Translations under genes and position numbers: made by a program
Part shown: positions 45,267 through 59,084 of the stretch, one piece after another
Position numbering within the stretch: the first letter of the stretch is position 1
Layout of the letters: the number at the start of each line of letters is the position of its first letter
NCBI GenBank assembly: GCA_022376465.1
Contig: JACDTU010000003.1
Coordinates: forward strand, 2,499,644-2,563,643
Length of the DNA: 64,000 nt
Direction: 5' to 3'
DNA from: Cubamyces lactineus
Taxonomy: Eukaryota > Basidiomycota > Agaricomycetes > Polyporales > Polyporaceae
The notes under the pieces: model-generated
What the model was told of the DNA's origin: nothing
Databases searched by the model: none
Seen by the model: the letters and a program-made list of their open reading frames with translations, nothing else

Positions 45267-47050
45267 AAACCCGTCTCAAAATCTGTAGCCCTGAGTGCGT
45301 TAATAGAAATATTGTCCTCTTCGTCCTCTTCGTCCTCTTCGTCTGAGATTTCTTCAGACTCGTCCTCTAAGTCCTCGTCGGTAACCTGTCGTACCTTCCG
45401 ACTGACAGGTTTGCCGGGCTTCTTAGGTTTAGAAGGACAGTCTCTAGAAATATGTCCCGGCTTCCTGCACCGGAAGCATAGTCCCTTGTCTTGCAGCTCC
45501 TGTCTCTCCTTGACAGAGAGCTTGTTAATATCGAGCGAGTCGTCCTCGATATTAACCGTCTTGACGTTCTTCCTAGTCTTCAAGGTTTTGGCCTTGCGTC
45601 CTCTGCGATTAGCCAAAATCTTTTCCGTAAGGTGATAGCTATGGTCGATCTCCTTAGTCCTAGTCATCCACTCTTCAATGGTCGTCGGCGGAGGGTACGA
45701 CATGGATATCTTCTTCAGTAAATATTCTGGAAGCGCATTCCTGTACAGGGCCAGTTGCGCTGCTGGGTCCAGAATTTTTCCCTTGAGAGCTAGATCCATG
45801 AACCTCGCATTGAACTCATCGACTGAAGAGTAGTCCTTGAGCTGTATCGTCGTGAGATTAACCATAGAGTCGTCCACCTCGTCTACTGGGGCAAAGGCGA
45901 GTAGGAAATTCCTCTTGAAGACCGGCCAAGAGTCAAATCCTCGATAGACTCCCGGTCTAATTTCCTCTTCAGCTCGCTGAATTGTGATGTCCTTCCAGTA
46001 GTTTATATTGTCCCCTTCCATGAAGGATAGGGCCGTCGCCACCTTCGTGTAATCATTAACGAAGTCGTGGGGTCGCGCCGTGAACAACAGGAACAGTTGA
46101 TTGAGGAAGGACCTGGTTTTGTCTCGGTCTCCGTTGAAGACCTCAGGGTCCTTGATCTTGCCCTTTCCGTGTCCTTGCGGCGCATTTCCTGGAGCTTCTT
46201 GCGGTTCCGGGTCTGGGTCTGGTCCTGGTGGTCCTCCTCCTGGGGAGTAGGGATCTGAAGGCTCAGGGTCAGGCCGACCTCCGGGCCTACCTGGTCCGCC
46301 TCCTCCTCCACCTCCAGAAGGATTGATAACTCCTCCAGAAATTGCCGTTGCCCGAGGGGCTGGTCCACTTGATAAAGACCCGTATCTTTCTCCTTCTGAG
46401 CCTTGCCCTTGCGGAGTGAACGCATATCTATGGGCTCCAGAAATGGACTCTCCTGTCACTGTTCCCGACATGTACGATGGTACTGATTTTCGTACAAATT
46501 CTGGGGTTGCGCTGCGACCAGTATACTCCAATTCAGATTTAGTCTCCTCGACCTCTGTCTGAATATGCTCTTCTCTCGGTTCAGGTGCTTCGACCGTCGT
46601 CCGAAAAGTCTCGTCCTCCTTGTCCGAGTCCTCTACCTTAGGCGGTTCGGTCTCCTTTCCTTTCTCCTTGAAGGATGGACCTGATTCCTTAGGTGATTCG
46701 GATTCTTGAGGTTTCGGGGTTCCTACTCTTGAAGTCGGAAACGATCCTGACACAACTCTCGGACTATTAATCCGACCAGTAGCTTTTCCAGCAAGTAGTG
46801 GCTTCTTGACTACCGCGGGTTGTCGTCCGTGGGTACTAGTAATATCCCGCTCTTGTGAGGAGTGTGTTAGGATTAAAGCCGATGCGTGCTTGACGTTTGG
46901 AACTTCCTTAGTGTTGTACCGAAGTGGACACCTTTCGTTGGTGCAAAAATTCCACTTGTCTACGCTTTCTCGATAGTATACGTCCCGAGCTTTGTCGGAG
47001 TTGTAGAGATGATATAACCTTGAACAACTATATGGTTCAGCTGAACTCAT
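45263..47050 (-). CDS. gag of B1
   Basis: 595 aa, starting MSSAEPYSCSRLYHLYN. Charged Pro/Glu-rich N-terminal half, a Gly/Pro run (GGGGGGGPGRPGGRPDP), a capsid-like core (FLNQLFLLFTARPHDF, FMEGDNINYWKDI, IQLKDYSSVDEFNARFMDLALKGKI) and the CCHC knuckle CFRCRKPGHISRDC. The C-terminus is very acidic and ends GGT TTT TAG, the frameshift site. The ATG (47050-47048) overlaps the ORF0 stop as ATGA and is the first ATG after the predicted RNA start. Confidence 0.92.
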   Translation of the reverse strand: MSSAEPYSCSRLYHLYNSDKARDVYYRESVDKWNFCTNERCPLRYNTKEVPNVKHASALILTHSSQERDITSTHGRQPAVVKKPLLAGKATGRINSPRVVSGSFPTSRVGTPKPQESESPKESGPSFKEKGKETEPPKVEDSDKEDETFRTTVEAPEPREEHIQTEVEETKSELEYTGRSATPEFVRKSVPSYMSGTVTGESISGAHRYAFTPQGQGSEGERYGSLSSGPAPRATAISGGVINPSGGGGGGGPGRPGGRPDPEPSDPYSPGGGPPGPDPDPEPQEAPGNAPQGHGKGKIKDPEVFNGDRDKTRSFLNQLFLLFTARPHDFVNDYTKVATALSFMEGDNINYWKDITIQRAEEEIRPGVYRGFDSWPVFKRNFLLAFAPVDEVDDSMVNLTTIQLKDYSSVDEFNARFMDLALKGKILDPAAQLALYRNALPEYLLKKISMSYPPPTTIEEWMTRTKEIDHSYHLTEKILANRRGRKAKTLKTRKNVKTVNIEDDSLDINKLSVKERQELQDKGLCFRCRKPGHISRDCPSKPKKPGKPVSRKVRQVTDEDLEDESEEISDEEDEEDEEDNISINALRATDFETGF

Positions 47051-47943
47051 ACACGTTGTGCTTGTCGTAGGAAAGCCTGATGTAGTTCCCTAGCTCGGAG
47101 GCAACTACGAAATTTCCTAAGATTTTCTTCGAGGTCTATATCTGCGTAGTTCTCCGGATTGAGGACCTTTGCTCGCAGGTAGTCAATCTGGTTCTGAAGA
47201 TATCCCGCAAAGTTCCGTACCCTCGTTGGAGGTGTAACAGCTTGTCTTGGAATAAATTCGAGTGTCTGGATGACCTGAGTTATGTATCGATGGGCTCGTT
47301 CGAGAGTCGCGTGATATCTCCTCGTGAAGTCTTCCTGTCCTAGTACTTCCAAGTTATCTGCTATAACTCGAAGTGTATCGATCGCGTGCACCGGAAGCTG
47401 TGTTCTCCGATAGAATATCCCTGCCGTTGAGGATGCTTCTTCAACACTAGTTTCTGGAGTCGATCGATCCGAACTATCCGTTCCTGGACTCGCTCGGGTT
47501 GGAATGGGTACGCCTATTGCTACTCCTGATTCCGCCTGAATGGCCAGAGAATTCCTATATTCTCTCCACTCGTCTGTTCTCTGAAACGCGGGTTCTTGTT
47601 CCGATACTCGAGTGCTCCGACCCGACGATGTCGAACTGGTACTTTCTACGTAAGGGATTGTCGAGCTAAAACCTCTTATCAAGGGGAATGGGGATCCTCC
47701 TGGCGATCTTGGGAGAGCAACTATATTCTCCGGGATCGCGAGTGGTGGTAAGCTCGGCAGTGTTTTGTTCCTTCCGCCTAGTACCCTGGGTGATTGTCGC
47801 AATGGGGGTTGTGTAGTTCCCTCCGTATTGACTATCGTCTCTCTGTACGTTACGAGCAAGAGAGAGTTCTGATGCGTTTCGTAGTCGTTGTCTTCCGACG
47901 TAGGCCTCTGCACTTTTAACAAGTGGAGGGTTAAAGCTTTCAG
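47047..47943 (-). CDS. ORF0 of B1: Met-free open frame upstream of gag
   Basis: An open frame of ~298 codons from an in-frame CTG in the PBS region (47943-47941) to TGA at 47049-47047, overlapping the gag ATG. It has no Met codon. The C-terminal ~110 residues (HAIDTLRVIADNLEVLGQEDF...LRARELHQAFLRQAQRV) look helical and are identical between B1 and B2; the N-terminal half is Pro/Ser-rich and differs by about 13 missense changes with no indel or stop. Translation would require non-AUG initiation. Function unknown. Confidence 0.6.
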   Translation of the reverse strand: MKALTLHLLKVQRPTSEDNDYETHQNSLLLVTYRETIVNTEGTTQPPLRQSPRVLGGRNKTLPSLPPLAIPENIVALPRSPGGSPFPLIRGFSSTIPYVESTSSTSSGRSTRVSEQEPAFQRTDEWREYRNSLAIQAESGVAIGVPIPTRASPGTDSSDRSTPETSVEEASSTAGIFYRRTQLPVHAIDTLRVIADNLEVLGQEDFTRRYHATLERAHRYITQVIQTLEFIPRQAVTPPTRVRNFAGYLQNQIDYLRAKVLNPENYADIDLEENLRKFRSCLRARELHQAFLRQAQRV

Positions 47944-47948
47944 TCTAA

Positions 47949-48490
47949 TGTTACGCTTTCGAGCGTGACTCTTAAACTATCAAGCCTTAAGACGTCAATG
48001 AATAGAGAGCTTGTATCTATTCAGCTACTAGCCCTAGCTTGTCGAAGATAAGCGCGTAGTAGTATTTGCAGTTGAAAGCGAGTTAACGAGCAACCAAAGT
48101 CGTATTTCGCGAAGAGACTGAAAGCTGAGGGTCGCTCTATGGCGTCGCCTCTTATATACATGTACACAAGCCTGTAGACGGAATGTTCTAGCGTATACAA
48201 GGACTTTCTGGTACGTAGTAGCCAGCGCTAGTTGAACCTAGTAACACTGTGGCAGTGCTACTGTGGACTGTGCAGAAGCGCCTGTGCACTGCGCGGAAGC
48301 GACTGTGCACTGTACAGAAGTAACTGTGCATAGAAAGTCCTAGAGTGTCCTGGATAATACGAGACCATTCCTGTCTGTAAGAACCGTAGCTACAATCCTA
48401 GAGTCTGCCACATTCGTATCGTACAGCGTAAGTATCAGACAACGTTACCAGTCCATTGAGATGCCGCAATACCTATCGTACATCGTAACA
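47949..48490 (-). repeat. 5' LTR of B1
   Basis: 542 bp. Contains TATATAAG (plus 48151-48158) and, 31-32 nt on, AGCTTTCAGTCT (plus 48115-48126), complementary to the PBS at 47935-47946. Confidence 0.95.
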
Positions 48491-48495
48491 ATGGC

Positions 48496-48884
48496 ACTAC
48501 GTACCGGGTGACGAAGCATGACACCGTGTACAAATTGGTGAGCTCTTGTATGTTACTTATCACTGTACTACTCACACAGCATGTATTAGATCCAACAGAA
48601 GGTCTATGACTGGCGTACCGGATTCTCTAATGCGGCTATCGCTGTGATCGGCGAGGAGCTCACACGCAAGTTTGGCAACTCGCCATTGCCATCGGTTGTC
48701 CGCCACTGGGTTGATGCAGCAATTATGGATGGTGGCGAGGCATTTTGGGCCAAGCCACATCCCGAGGTATGATTCATTGTATCTTGTTTTCTGTCTGACA
48801 CCTGACTCGCATCTTCGGACTAGGTGCAATTTGCACACGGCAAGCTGCAATCACTGTACATCCTCAAGACCTTTGCTACCCATC
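48496..48884 (+). pseudogene. DUF6532-like passenger gene, middle part
   Basis: Continues exactly after the B1 target duplication (48491-48495). Exon 8 remainder 48496-48537, exon 9 48590-48766, exon 10 48824-48884 until A2. Encodes TTYRVTKHDTVYKL, IQQKVYDWRTGFSNAAIAVI and QFAHGKLQSLYILKTFATHL, core DUF6532 motifs. Confidence 0.85.
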
Positions 48885-49574
48885 TGTTACGCTCCGTGCT
48901 GTAACCCGAAGCCCGATCCCCAAACCCCCGTACCCCGCTCCTTACTCCGCGTTACGTACTCCGTTCCTCCGTACTCCGCTCTTCCGTACCCCGTACCCCG
49001 ACTCCGTTCTCCGTACTCCGCACTTCGTACTCCGTACTTCGGACTTCCCCGACCCCATGACTTACATGTCTCAGATAACCCCTCATGGCGCTACCTACAT
49101 GAGGCTTTTGCTTACTGAGCTATCTACGTTATCTTACCCTTGGCAAGTTACTTCGTACTTTCGTTCTACTCCTTCCTATCACGTACATCTCTTATTGTTT
49201 CTATCGGGTTTCTGACTTAGTATAAATACTGCCCCGGAATGTAGTAGCTACTCAGTTCGGAAATCTCGTTATACCCATTACTGGTTCAACTCGTAGTCCG
49301 ACACTCAACCCCGACCCTCTAGTCCGACCAACCTTCGTTCCCTTCCTACCAACCCCTTCAACCCAACCCCGTTCCCAAGTCCGACCTTCGTCCCGTCAAG
49401 TCCGTACTCCGAAGTCCGCAAATAGAGGACACCGAGTCGGAACCCGTGCGTTACTAATAGTTTCGCGAAAGTCCTCACCCCAGTGCTAGTCCGACCTCCG
49501 GTCGTACTCCGACCCCGAACTCCGTCCAAGTCCCGACCACCGGAGTTGTACCCCCGGACGGCACGGTCCTAACA
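48885..49574 (+). repeat. 5' LTR of A2
   Basis: 690 bp; differs from the 3' LTR by three single C deletions in C runs near 48904-49053 and one G-to-A change at a CpG. Confidence 0.95.
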
Positions 49575-49605
49575 GTATTTCCGAACTGACCGGGTTTCAC
49601 TCAAT

Positions 49606-51068
49606 ATGTCCACTCGAACCGTAGTCCGCACTCAGACGCAATCTCGCGCCCTAGAGCAAGAAGACCCCGCCGAGAACTGGAGTGGCTGGACAGCTCGCCG
49701 AGGCGACTCAGCGACGCAAGAAGAAGCTACTCCGAGCCGCCGCGGGCAGTTCGCTCGAACAATCGTCGAAGCGTCCTCCGATGGGGACGACGAAGGTGAC
49801 CCGCCTCAGCCTCTGGTCATCTCTACCGCGACTGCCTCGCAGGTACCCCGCGAGCCATCTCCGGGGAACCCGTTCTCCGAGGGTCAGCCTTCAGGTCCGA
49901 GCCGCGGGCCTCCGGGTCCGCCTAGTCCTCCAGGTCCGCCGGGCCCTCCAGGACCGCCAGGCCCTCCGGACAACGACCCACAAGGGCCGGGAGACGACGA
50001 CACTAGCTCAAGCTCGGACTCCTCCGACTCCGAAGACCGGGTTCAGTCGCAACTAGCGACCGCGATCTCTCTCATCGCGCGTACCCTCGAACGTACTACC
50101 GCTCCAACTCCGGCGGTTACCCAACCTTCGAACAACGAGCGGCACAACGTCCGCGAGCCGGACCAGTTCGACGGGTCCGACCCCAACAAACTCCGGTCTT
50201 TCTTCACGCAGTTGGAACTTGTCTTCAAGGCCCGACCCCGAACCTTCGACTCCGATGAGAAGAAGGTGACCTACGCCATCTCCTTCCTCAAGGGCACCGC
50301 GCTACAGTGGTTCGAGCCCTACCTCCTCGAAGGCGACTCGGACAACCCCCCCATCTTCCTTACATCCTACGACCACTTCCAGGAGGAACTCCGAGTGAAC
50401 TTCGGTCCTTACGACGCCTCCGGAGCTGCGGAGCATGAGCTGATGAACCTCCGGATGGGCGACAACCAGCGGATAGCTAAGTACATCACTCAGTTCACCC
50501 GCCTCGCTACTCAAGTCCGTTGGGGTAATGCTCCGCTCCGGTACCGGTTCTACGACGGACTTCCGAACCGTCTCAAGGACCGCATCTCCGAGGTCGGCAA
50601 GCCCGAGACCCTGGTGGCCCTTCGTGACCTCGCGCAGTCGATCGACAACCGCTACTGGGAGCGCAAGGCCGAGGTCTCGCGCGAGTCCGGACCTTCGAAG
50701 TCCGGTAACAAGTCGACCTCCGACTCCAAGTCCTCCAACTCCGGCAACAAGTCCGGAGGTAACAACTCCGGACAGGCCTCCTCGTCTACCCCGTCCAAGT
50801 CCGGCAATTCCGGTACTTCGTCGAAGTCTCCTAAGACTCCGAAGACCCCGGCCAAGACGTACACCGACAAGCTCGGTAAGGACGGAAAACTCACCCCCGA
50901 GGAGCGTCAACGCCGTTTCGCCAACAATCTCTGTCTCTTCTGCGGTGGAGCTGGTCATACCGCGAGTGCTTGTCCGAAGAAGACCTCGTCCGCGACTAAG
51001 GGTCGCGCCGCTCAAGCCAACCCCGCTCCCGCTGCGCCCGCTCCGGCTGCAGCCCCGAAGGAGACAAA

Positions 51069-51075
<7 letters not shown>
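49606..51075 (+). CDS. gag of A2, intact
   Basis: 489 aa. Acidic N-terminus, a collagen-like run of GPPGPP triplets at about residues 100-122, then capsid-like helices (KLRSFFTQLELVFKARPRTFDSDEKKVTYAISFLKG-type) and a Ser/Lys/Asn-rich linker. The CCHC knuckle CLFCGGAGHTASAC is near residue 446, and the tail is Ala/Pro-rich. It ends at the AAAAAAT slippery site and TAG, 29-nt-scale features identical to A1. The A1 copy differs by a CGA-to-TGA change at codon 212. Confidence 0.93.
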
Positions 51076-54794
<3,719 letters not shown>

Positions 54795-54901
54795 AGTTCA
54801 CACGCGGAGTTCTCACCAGCAGATTTCTTTCTATACTCCTCCGCACTCGGACTACAAGATACTAGCTACGAAGTCCGAGGTCCGAAGTCCGTACTACCGC
54901 C

Positions 54902-56295
54902 CTACTCCGCCATGTCCATGTCCGCCGGGTCCTCCGGCCCCTTCCCCTCCTTCGCGCCCTCGCCCTGCTCCTCCTCCTCCTCACCGGACTTGCCCCGCGC
55001 GGACTTGTCCAACCCCGACCCATTCTCCTCCTCCCAGTCCGACCCAGCAACCCCCGCCCGCTCCAGCGCGTCCGCGATCGCGTCCTCCTTGTCCTGCGAG
55101 GTGATCTCAAGGATCTCCCGCAGCATAGTCCCGAACTCCGTCGCGAGTTCGGACTTCACCGCCTCGCGGACGGCCTCGCCGATGACGGCCTTCAACTCCT
55201 TCCGCACGATCTTGGCGATGGCATCGCCAAGACCCCGGACCTCCTCCCGCATCATCTCCTCCCGCTGCTCCTCCTCGTCGACCAGCAGGTCGATGACCCG
55301 CCCCGCGGTGCGCCGGTTGCGCTGCACCGCGACGAGCAGGTGCTCGAGGAGCTCCCGGTCGGAGAGCTTCTCCGGGTCGTCGGACCACCGGAGGTCGGAC
55401 TTCCCAACCTCCGGAAGTCCGGAGCTGGCGGACATCCGAGGGCCCGTCGACGAGCCTGCGATGCTCGGGCCTCGGGCGACGACTGTTCGTGCTGGGGGGT
55501 TAATTCCGGGTGGCGCGACAAAGGTCCATCGGACCTCACCTGGCTGCAGCGGCTTCTCCGCCGCCTTCTCCACCGTCTTCTCCTTCTCCTTCTCCTTCCC
55601 CTTGCCCTTCTCCGCCCGCACCTTCTCCGAACTCCGAACTCCGGTGGGCGCGGGGGTCTCAAACCCGTCGTCGTCGATGACGATGGGGGCGGACTTGACC
55701 TTCTTGCGCTGCGGGCTTGGGGCCTCCTCCTTGCGCGCGATCCGGGCTTGGATGTCCACGGGAAGTCCGCGGGCCCCGACGCACGCGCGCGACCGAGCTT
55801 TCTGGCATTGGACGCAACTCGACGTCCGTTTGCCCGCGCGGAACCGGCACGCGATTTGCTTCGCGGCGCACCGGTCGCACCTCGTCCTGTGGAACTCCGT
55901 TAGTCCGACCCCCGTACTCCGTACCCCGACCGGACTTACCGCGGGACGAGCAACTCCGCGTCGTCCTCTTCCTCCTCCGACTCCGGCTCCTCGTCCTCCG
56001 CGGGACGCTTGCTTCCCCGCGTGGAAGCCCCGGCCTTCGCGAGGGCAGCCTGGCGGATCAGCGCTGCTGCCTTCTGCGCGGCCTCGTACTCCGCGCGCTC
56101 TTTCTCCTCCCGTGCTCGCTCCTCCTCCGCTTTTCGCGCCCTGTAAACCACCGTTAGCCCGAACTCCGTACTCCGCAACCCCGGCAACCCCGGTACTTAC
56201 GCTTCGGCTGCTGCGGCCTCCTCCGCCGCTGCCTTCATCCGGAGCTGCGCAAGGTGCGCCTCCAAAGCCTGAATGTTGTCGAGGGTTGAGGACAT
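54902..56295 (-). CDS. antisense cargo gene of A2: Zn2Cys6-like coiled-coil protein
   Basis: Second copy of the cargo gene, exons 56295-56201, 56140-55940 and 55886-54902, 426 aa, introns retained. It differs from the A1 copy by three missense changes (Ala/Thr in exon 2, Ala/Val and Val/Ile in exon 3), all CpG transitions. The cysteine cluster is unchanged. Confidence 0.82.
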
Positions 56296-56502
56296 AGTGC
56301 TGGTGGTGGTGGTGGGAGACAAAGAGCGAGGACGAACTGGCTAAGTCTCACCCCCGTCTTATATACACCTTTCTTCATCGATTCTGACCCTGCCCCGATT
56401 CTTGATCTCCGTTCCCTGGACTTATCGGATTACCTTTTTTGGACAGACTTCCATTTCCCTTCACTATAGGCCCTCAAGGGTTCGGGCCTAGGGGGGAGGC
56501 AC

Positions 56503-57195
56503 TGTTACGCTCCGTGCTGTAACCCCGAAGCCCGATCCCCGAACCCCCGTACCCCGCTCCTTACTCCGCGTTACGTACTCCGTTCCTCCGTACTCCGCTC
56601 TTCCGTACCCCGTACCCCCGACTCCGTTCTCCGTACTCCGCACTTCGTACTCCGTACTTCGGACTTCCCCCGACCCCATGACTTACATGTCTCAGATAAC
56701 CCCTCATGGCGCTACCTACATGAGGCTTTTGCTTACTGAGCTATCTACGTTATCTTACCCTTGGCAAGTTACTTCGTACTTTCGTTCTACTCCTTCCTAT
56801 CACGTACATCTCTTATTGTTTCTATCGGGTTTCTGACTTAGTATAAATACTGCCCCGGAATGTAGTAGCTACTCAGTTCGGAAATCTCGTTATACCCATT
56901 ACTGGTTCAACTCGTAGTCCGACACTCAACCCCGACCCTCTAGTCCGACCAACCTTCGTTCCCTTCCTACCAACCCCTTCAACCCAACCCCGTTCCCAAG
57001 TCCGACCTTCGTCCCGTCAAGTCCGTACTCCGAAGTCCGCAAATAGAGGACACCGAGTCGGAACCCGTGCGTTACTAATAGTTTCGCGAAAGTCCTCACC
57101 CCAGTGCTAGTCCGACCTCCGGTCGTACTCCGACCCCGAACTCCGTCCAAGTCCCGACCACCGGAGTTGTACCCCCGGACGGCACGGTCCTAACA
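56503..57195 (+). repeat. 3' LTR of A2
   Basis: 693 bp, matching the A1 LTRs by eye; polypurine tract AGGGGGGAGG directly upstream. Confidence 0.95.
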
Positions 57196-57200
57196 CCATC

Positions 57201-57628
57201 TCATGGCGACCAAGGATTCCATGTACGATTACGGATATCCCGGAGGCGCTCTCGCCTTGGCCACTGCGGCGGTAAGTGGCACACATACGGACGGGACAAC
57301 AGAGGCTTACTCAGGTGCGTGATAGGTTCAGAAGGCCTTCCCTAGATTCAGGGAGGGTAAGTACAAGGCTGGTGTGGGCTTCAACAAGCAAACTGCAGAG
57401 AGTCTCACCGAATCCTGGTACGACACCGCTGTTCATCGGTTTGTCATGAAGCCAGAGAAGTTCAGGGCTCTGATCAAGATGGCGTCTCGATATATGGGAG
57501 TGGTCAAGGTCCGTAGGTTGCAGTCGTCGACCGCTCAAGCACCGGACGTGTTTGACCGGAGCAGCCCACCTGTCGAACCAGATGGTGAGTTATCTGTGTG
57601 TTTCTGTTCAGTGCATATCACTAAATAG
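57201..57628 (+). pseudogene. DUF6532-like passenger gene, last part
   Basis: Continues after the A2 target duplication (57196-57200). Exon 10 remainder 57201-57271, exon 11 57326-57584 and a probable last exon 57612-57628. Encodes MATKDSMYDYGYPGGALALATAAVQKAF and FREGKYKAGVGFNK, the conserved end of the domain. The final exon is short and uncertain. Confidence 0.8.
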
Positions 57629-57860
57629 GGTCATAGATGATTAGCATTGATATGCCCAGCACTGTTTGTGACTCCAATACATTGCACAAATTCACGTCTT
57701 AGGCTTACTAGATACCCACCAATTTTATGTATATATCTGGCTAGTCATGCTTATACTAGAGCTGTTTAATCTGTAAACTTTTGAATGTGTGCCACAAATG
57801 CTTATGACAGTGAATGTTCAGTAGTGCTACTGTCTGATATAGCACATAATCTGACCATCT

Positions 57861-57936
57861 CTATAACTTCTGACTAGATCTGTAACTTCTGACTAGATCT
57901 GTAACTTCTGACTAGATCTGTAACTTCTGGCTGAGA
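57861..57936 (+). repeat. right subterminal 19-bp tandem repeat, four units
   Basis: Four head-to-tail copies of a 19-bp unit (CTGTAACTTCTGACTAGAT) at 57861, 57880, 57899 and 57918. The first and last are diverged. Inverted, they contain GTCAGA as in the left array. Confidence 0.85.
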
Positions 57937-58014
57937 CTGTGCATGGCACCTTATTCCTCTTAGAAATCTTACATCTTAGCTTACTAAAACCCCTTCCACA
58001 GGGCACATAGAGGC

Positions 58015-58038
58015 CTCAGATCCATATACCTTTTCCTG
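58015..58038 (-). repeat. right terminal inverted repeat of the Plavaka-type transposon
   Basis: Inverted copy of the left end, ending CATATACCTTTTCCTG, followed by AT and then LINE coding sequence. Confidence 0.85.
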
Positions 58039-58040
58039 AT

Positions 58041-58528
58041 GCAGTAGAAGAGAACTGCAGGAACTTGTCGAGGCTCTATCAACACACCACGGATACGCTC
58101 GCGCGACTCGGTCTTGTGATTGAGGCTGAGAAAAACGAGCTGATGCACTTCATTTCAACAAGGCTGGCACGGAACCAGCACCCCATGCCAATACGACTTC
58201 ACGATGGCTCGGTAGTACAACCCTCCAACGTCTGGCGGTATCTAGGGTTTAGACTAGACCCTAAACTGACGTTCAAGCACCACGTTGCCTTTTTCGGTGA
58301 GCGCGCACTAACCACCGTAAAGGCCATGCTCATGCTGGGAAATTCCTGCCGTGGTCTATCGCCGATGCAGAAGCGAACATTGTATATCTCATGCGTGTTG
58401 CCACTACTTACATATGGGGCCCAGGTTTGGTATCGGAAGAAGGGGTGCAAAACCCTGATGAAGCCGCTCGTCGCAGCACAAAACCGTGCTTTACGATGGA
58501 TCACTGGGGCCTTCCGTACGACACCGGT
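58041..58528 (+). pseudogene. LINE-like ORF2, continuation (RT C-terminal part)
   Basis: Resumes in frame after the Plavaka-type transposon: VEENCRNLSRLYQHTTDTLARLGLVIEAEKNELMHFI, then WRYLGFRLDPKLTFKHHVAFFGERA, LPLLTYGAQVWYRKKG and QNRALRWITGAFRTTPV. These are the thumb/RNase-H-proximal motifs of non-LTR ORF2. It stops at 58528 where B2 is inserted. Any remainder lies beyond the right edge. Confidence 0.88.
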
Positions 58529-59070
58529 TGTTACAAATGTACGATAGGCGTCTTACGAACTGTACGATTTGGTATGGTCTCTACTTCTGTCTCTGTACTA
58601 TACGAATATGGCGGACTCTAGGATTCTAGCTACGGTTCTTAAAGACAGGAATGGTCTCGTATTATCTAGGACTCTCTAGGACTTTCTATGCACAGTTACT
58701 GCTGCACAGTGCACAGTTACTTCCGCGCAGTGCACAGGCGCTTCTGCACAGTCCACAGCAGCACTGCCACAGTGTTACTAGGTTCGACTAGCGCTGACTA
58801 CTACGCACCAGAAAGTCCATGTACACGCTAGAACATTCCGTCTACAGGCCTGCATACATGTATATAAGAGGCGACGCCATAGAGCGACCCTCAGCTTTCA
58901 GTCTCTTCGCGAAATACGACTTCGGTTGCTCGTTAACTCGCTTTCAACTGCAAATACTACTACGCGCTTATCTTCGACAAGCTAGGGCTAGTAGCTGAAT
59001 AGATACAAGCTCTCTATTCATTGACGTCTTAAGGCTTGATAGTTTAAGAGTCACGCTCGAAAGCGTAACA
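58529..59070 (+). repeat. 5' LTR of B2
   Basis: 542 bp, diverged from the B1 LTRs at a modest number of sites; ends GAAAGCGTAACA. TATATAAG at 58861-58868. Confidence 0.93.
58861..58904 (+). promoter_or_regulatory. B2 LTR TATA box, predicted RNA start and self-priming segment
   Basis: TATATAAG at 58861, then AGCTTTCAGTCT at 58893-58904, 32 nt downstream, complementary to the PBS at 59073-59084. Confidence 0.75.
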
Positions 59071-59072
59071 TT

Positions 59073-59084
59073 AGACTGAAAGCT
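59073..59084 (+). other. B2 primer-binding site (self-complementary type)
   Basis: AGACTGAAAGCT, two bases after the LTR, is the exact reverse complement of the predicted 5' end of the element's RNA. It also contains the in-frame CTG (59076) of ORF0. Confidence 0.75.

Larger units (their letters stand above)
39693..48490 (-). mobile_element. LTR retrotransposon B1 (Ty3/Gypsy chromodomain family B)
   Basis: 8798 bp, transcribed on the minus strand, with two 542-bp LTRs that look identical, termini TGTTACG...CGTAACA, and the 5-bp duplication ATGGC (39688-39692 and 48491-48495). Order in its sense direction: LTR, PBS, AUG-free ORF0, gag, pol (-1 frame), an extra ORF, hairpin, polypurine tract, LTR. 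pol has one nonsense codon. Confidence 0.95.
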
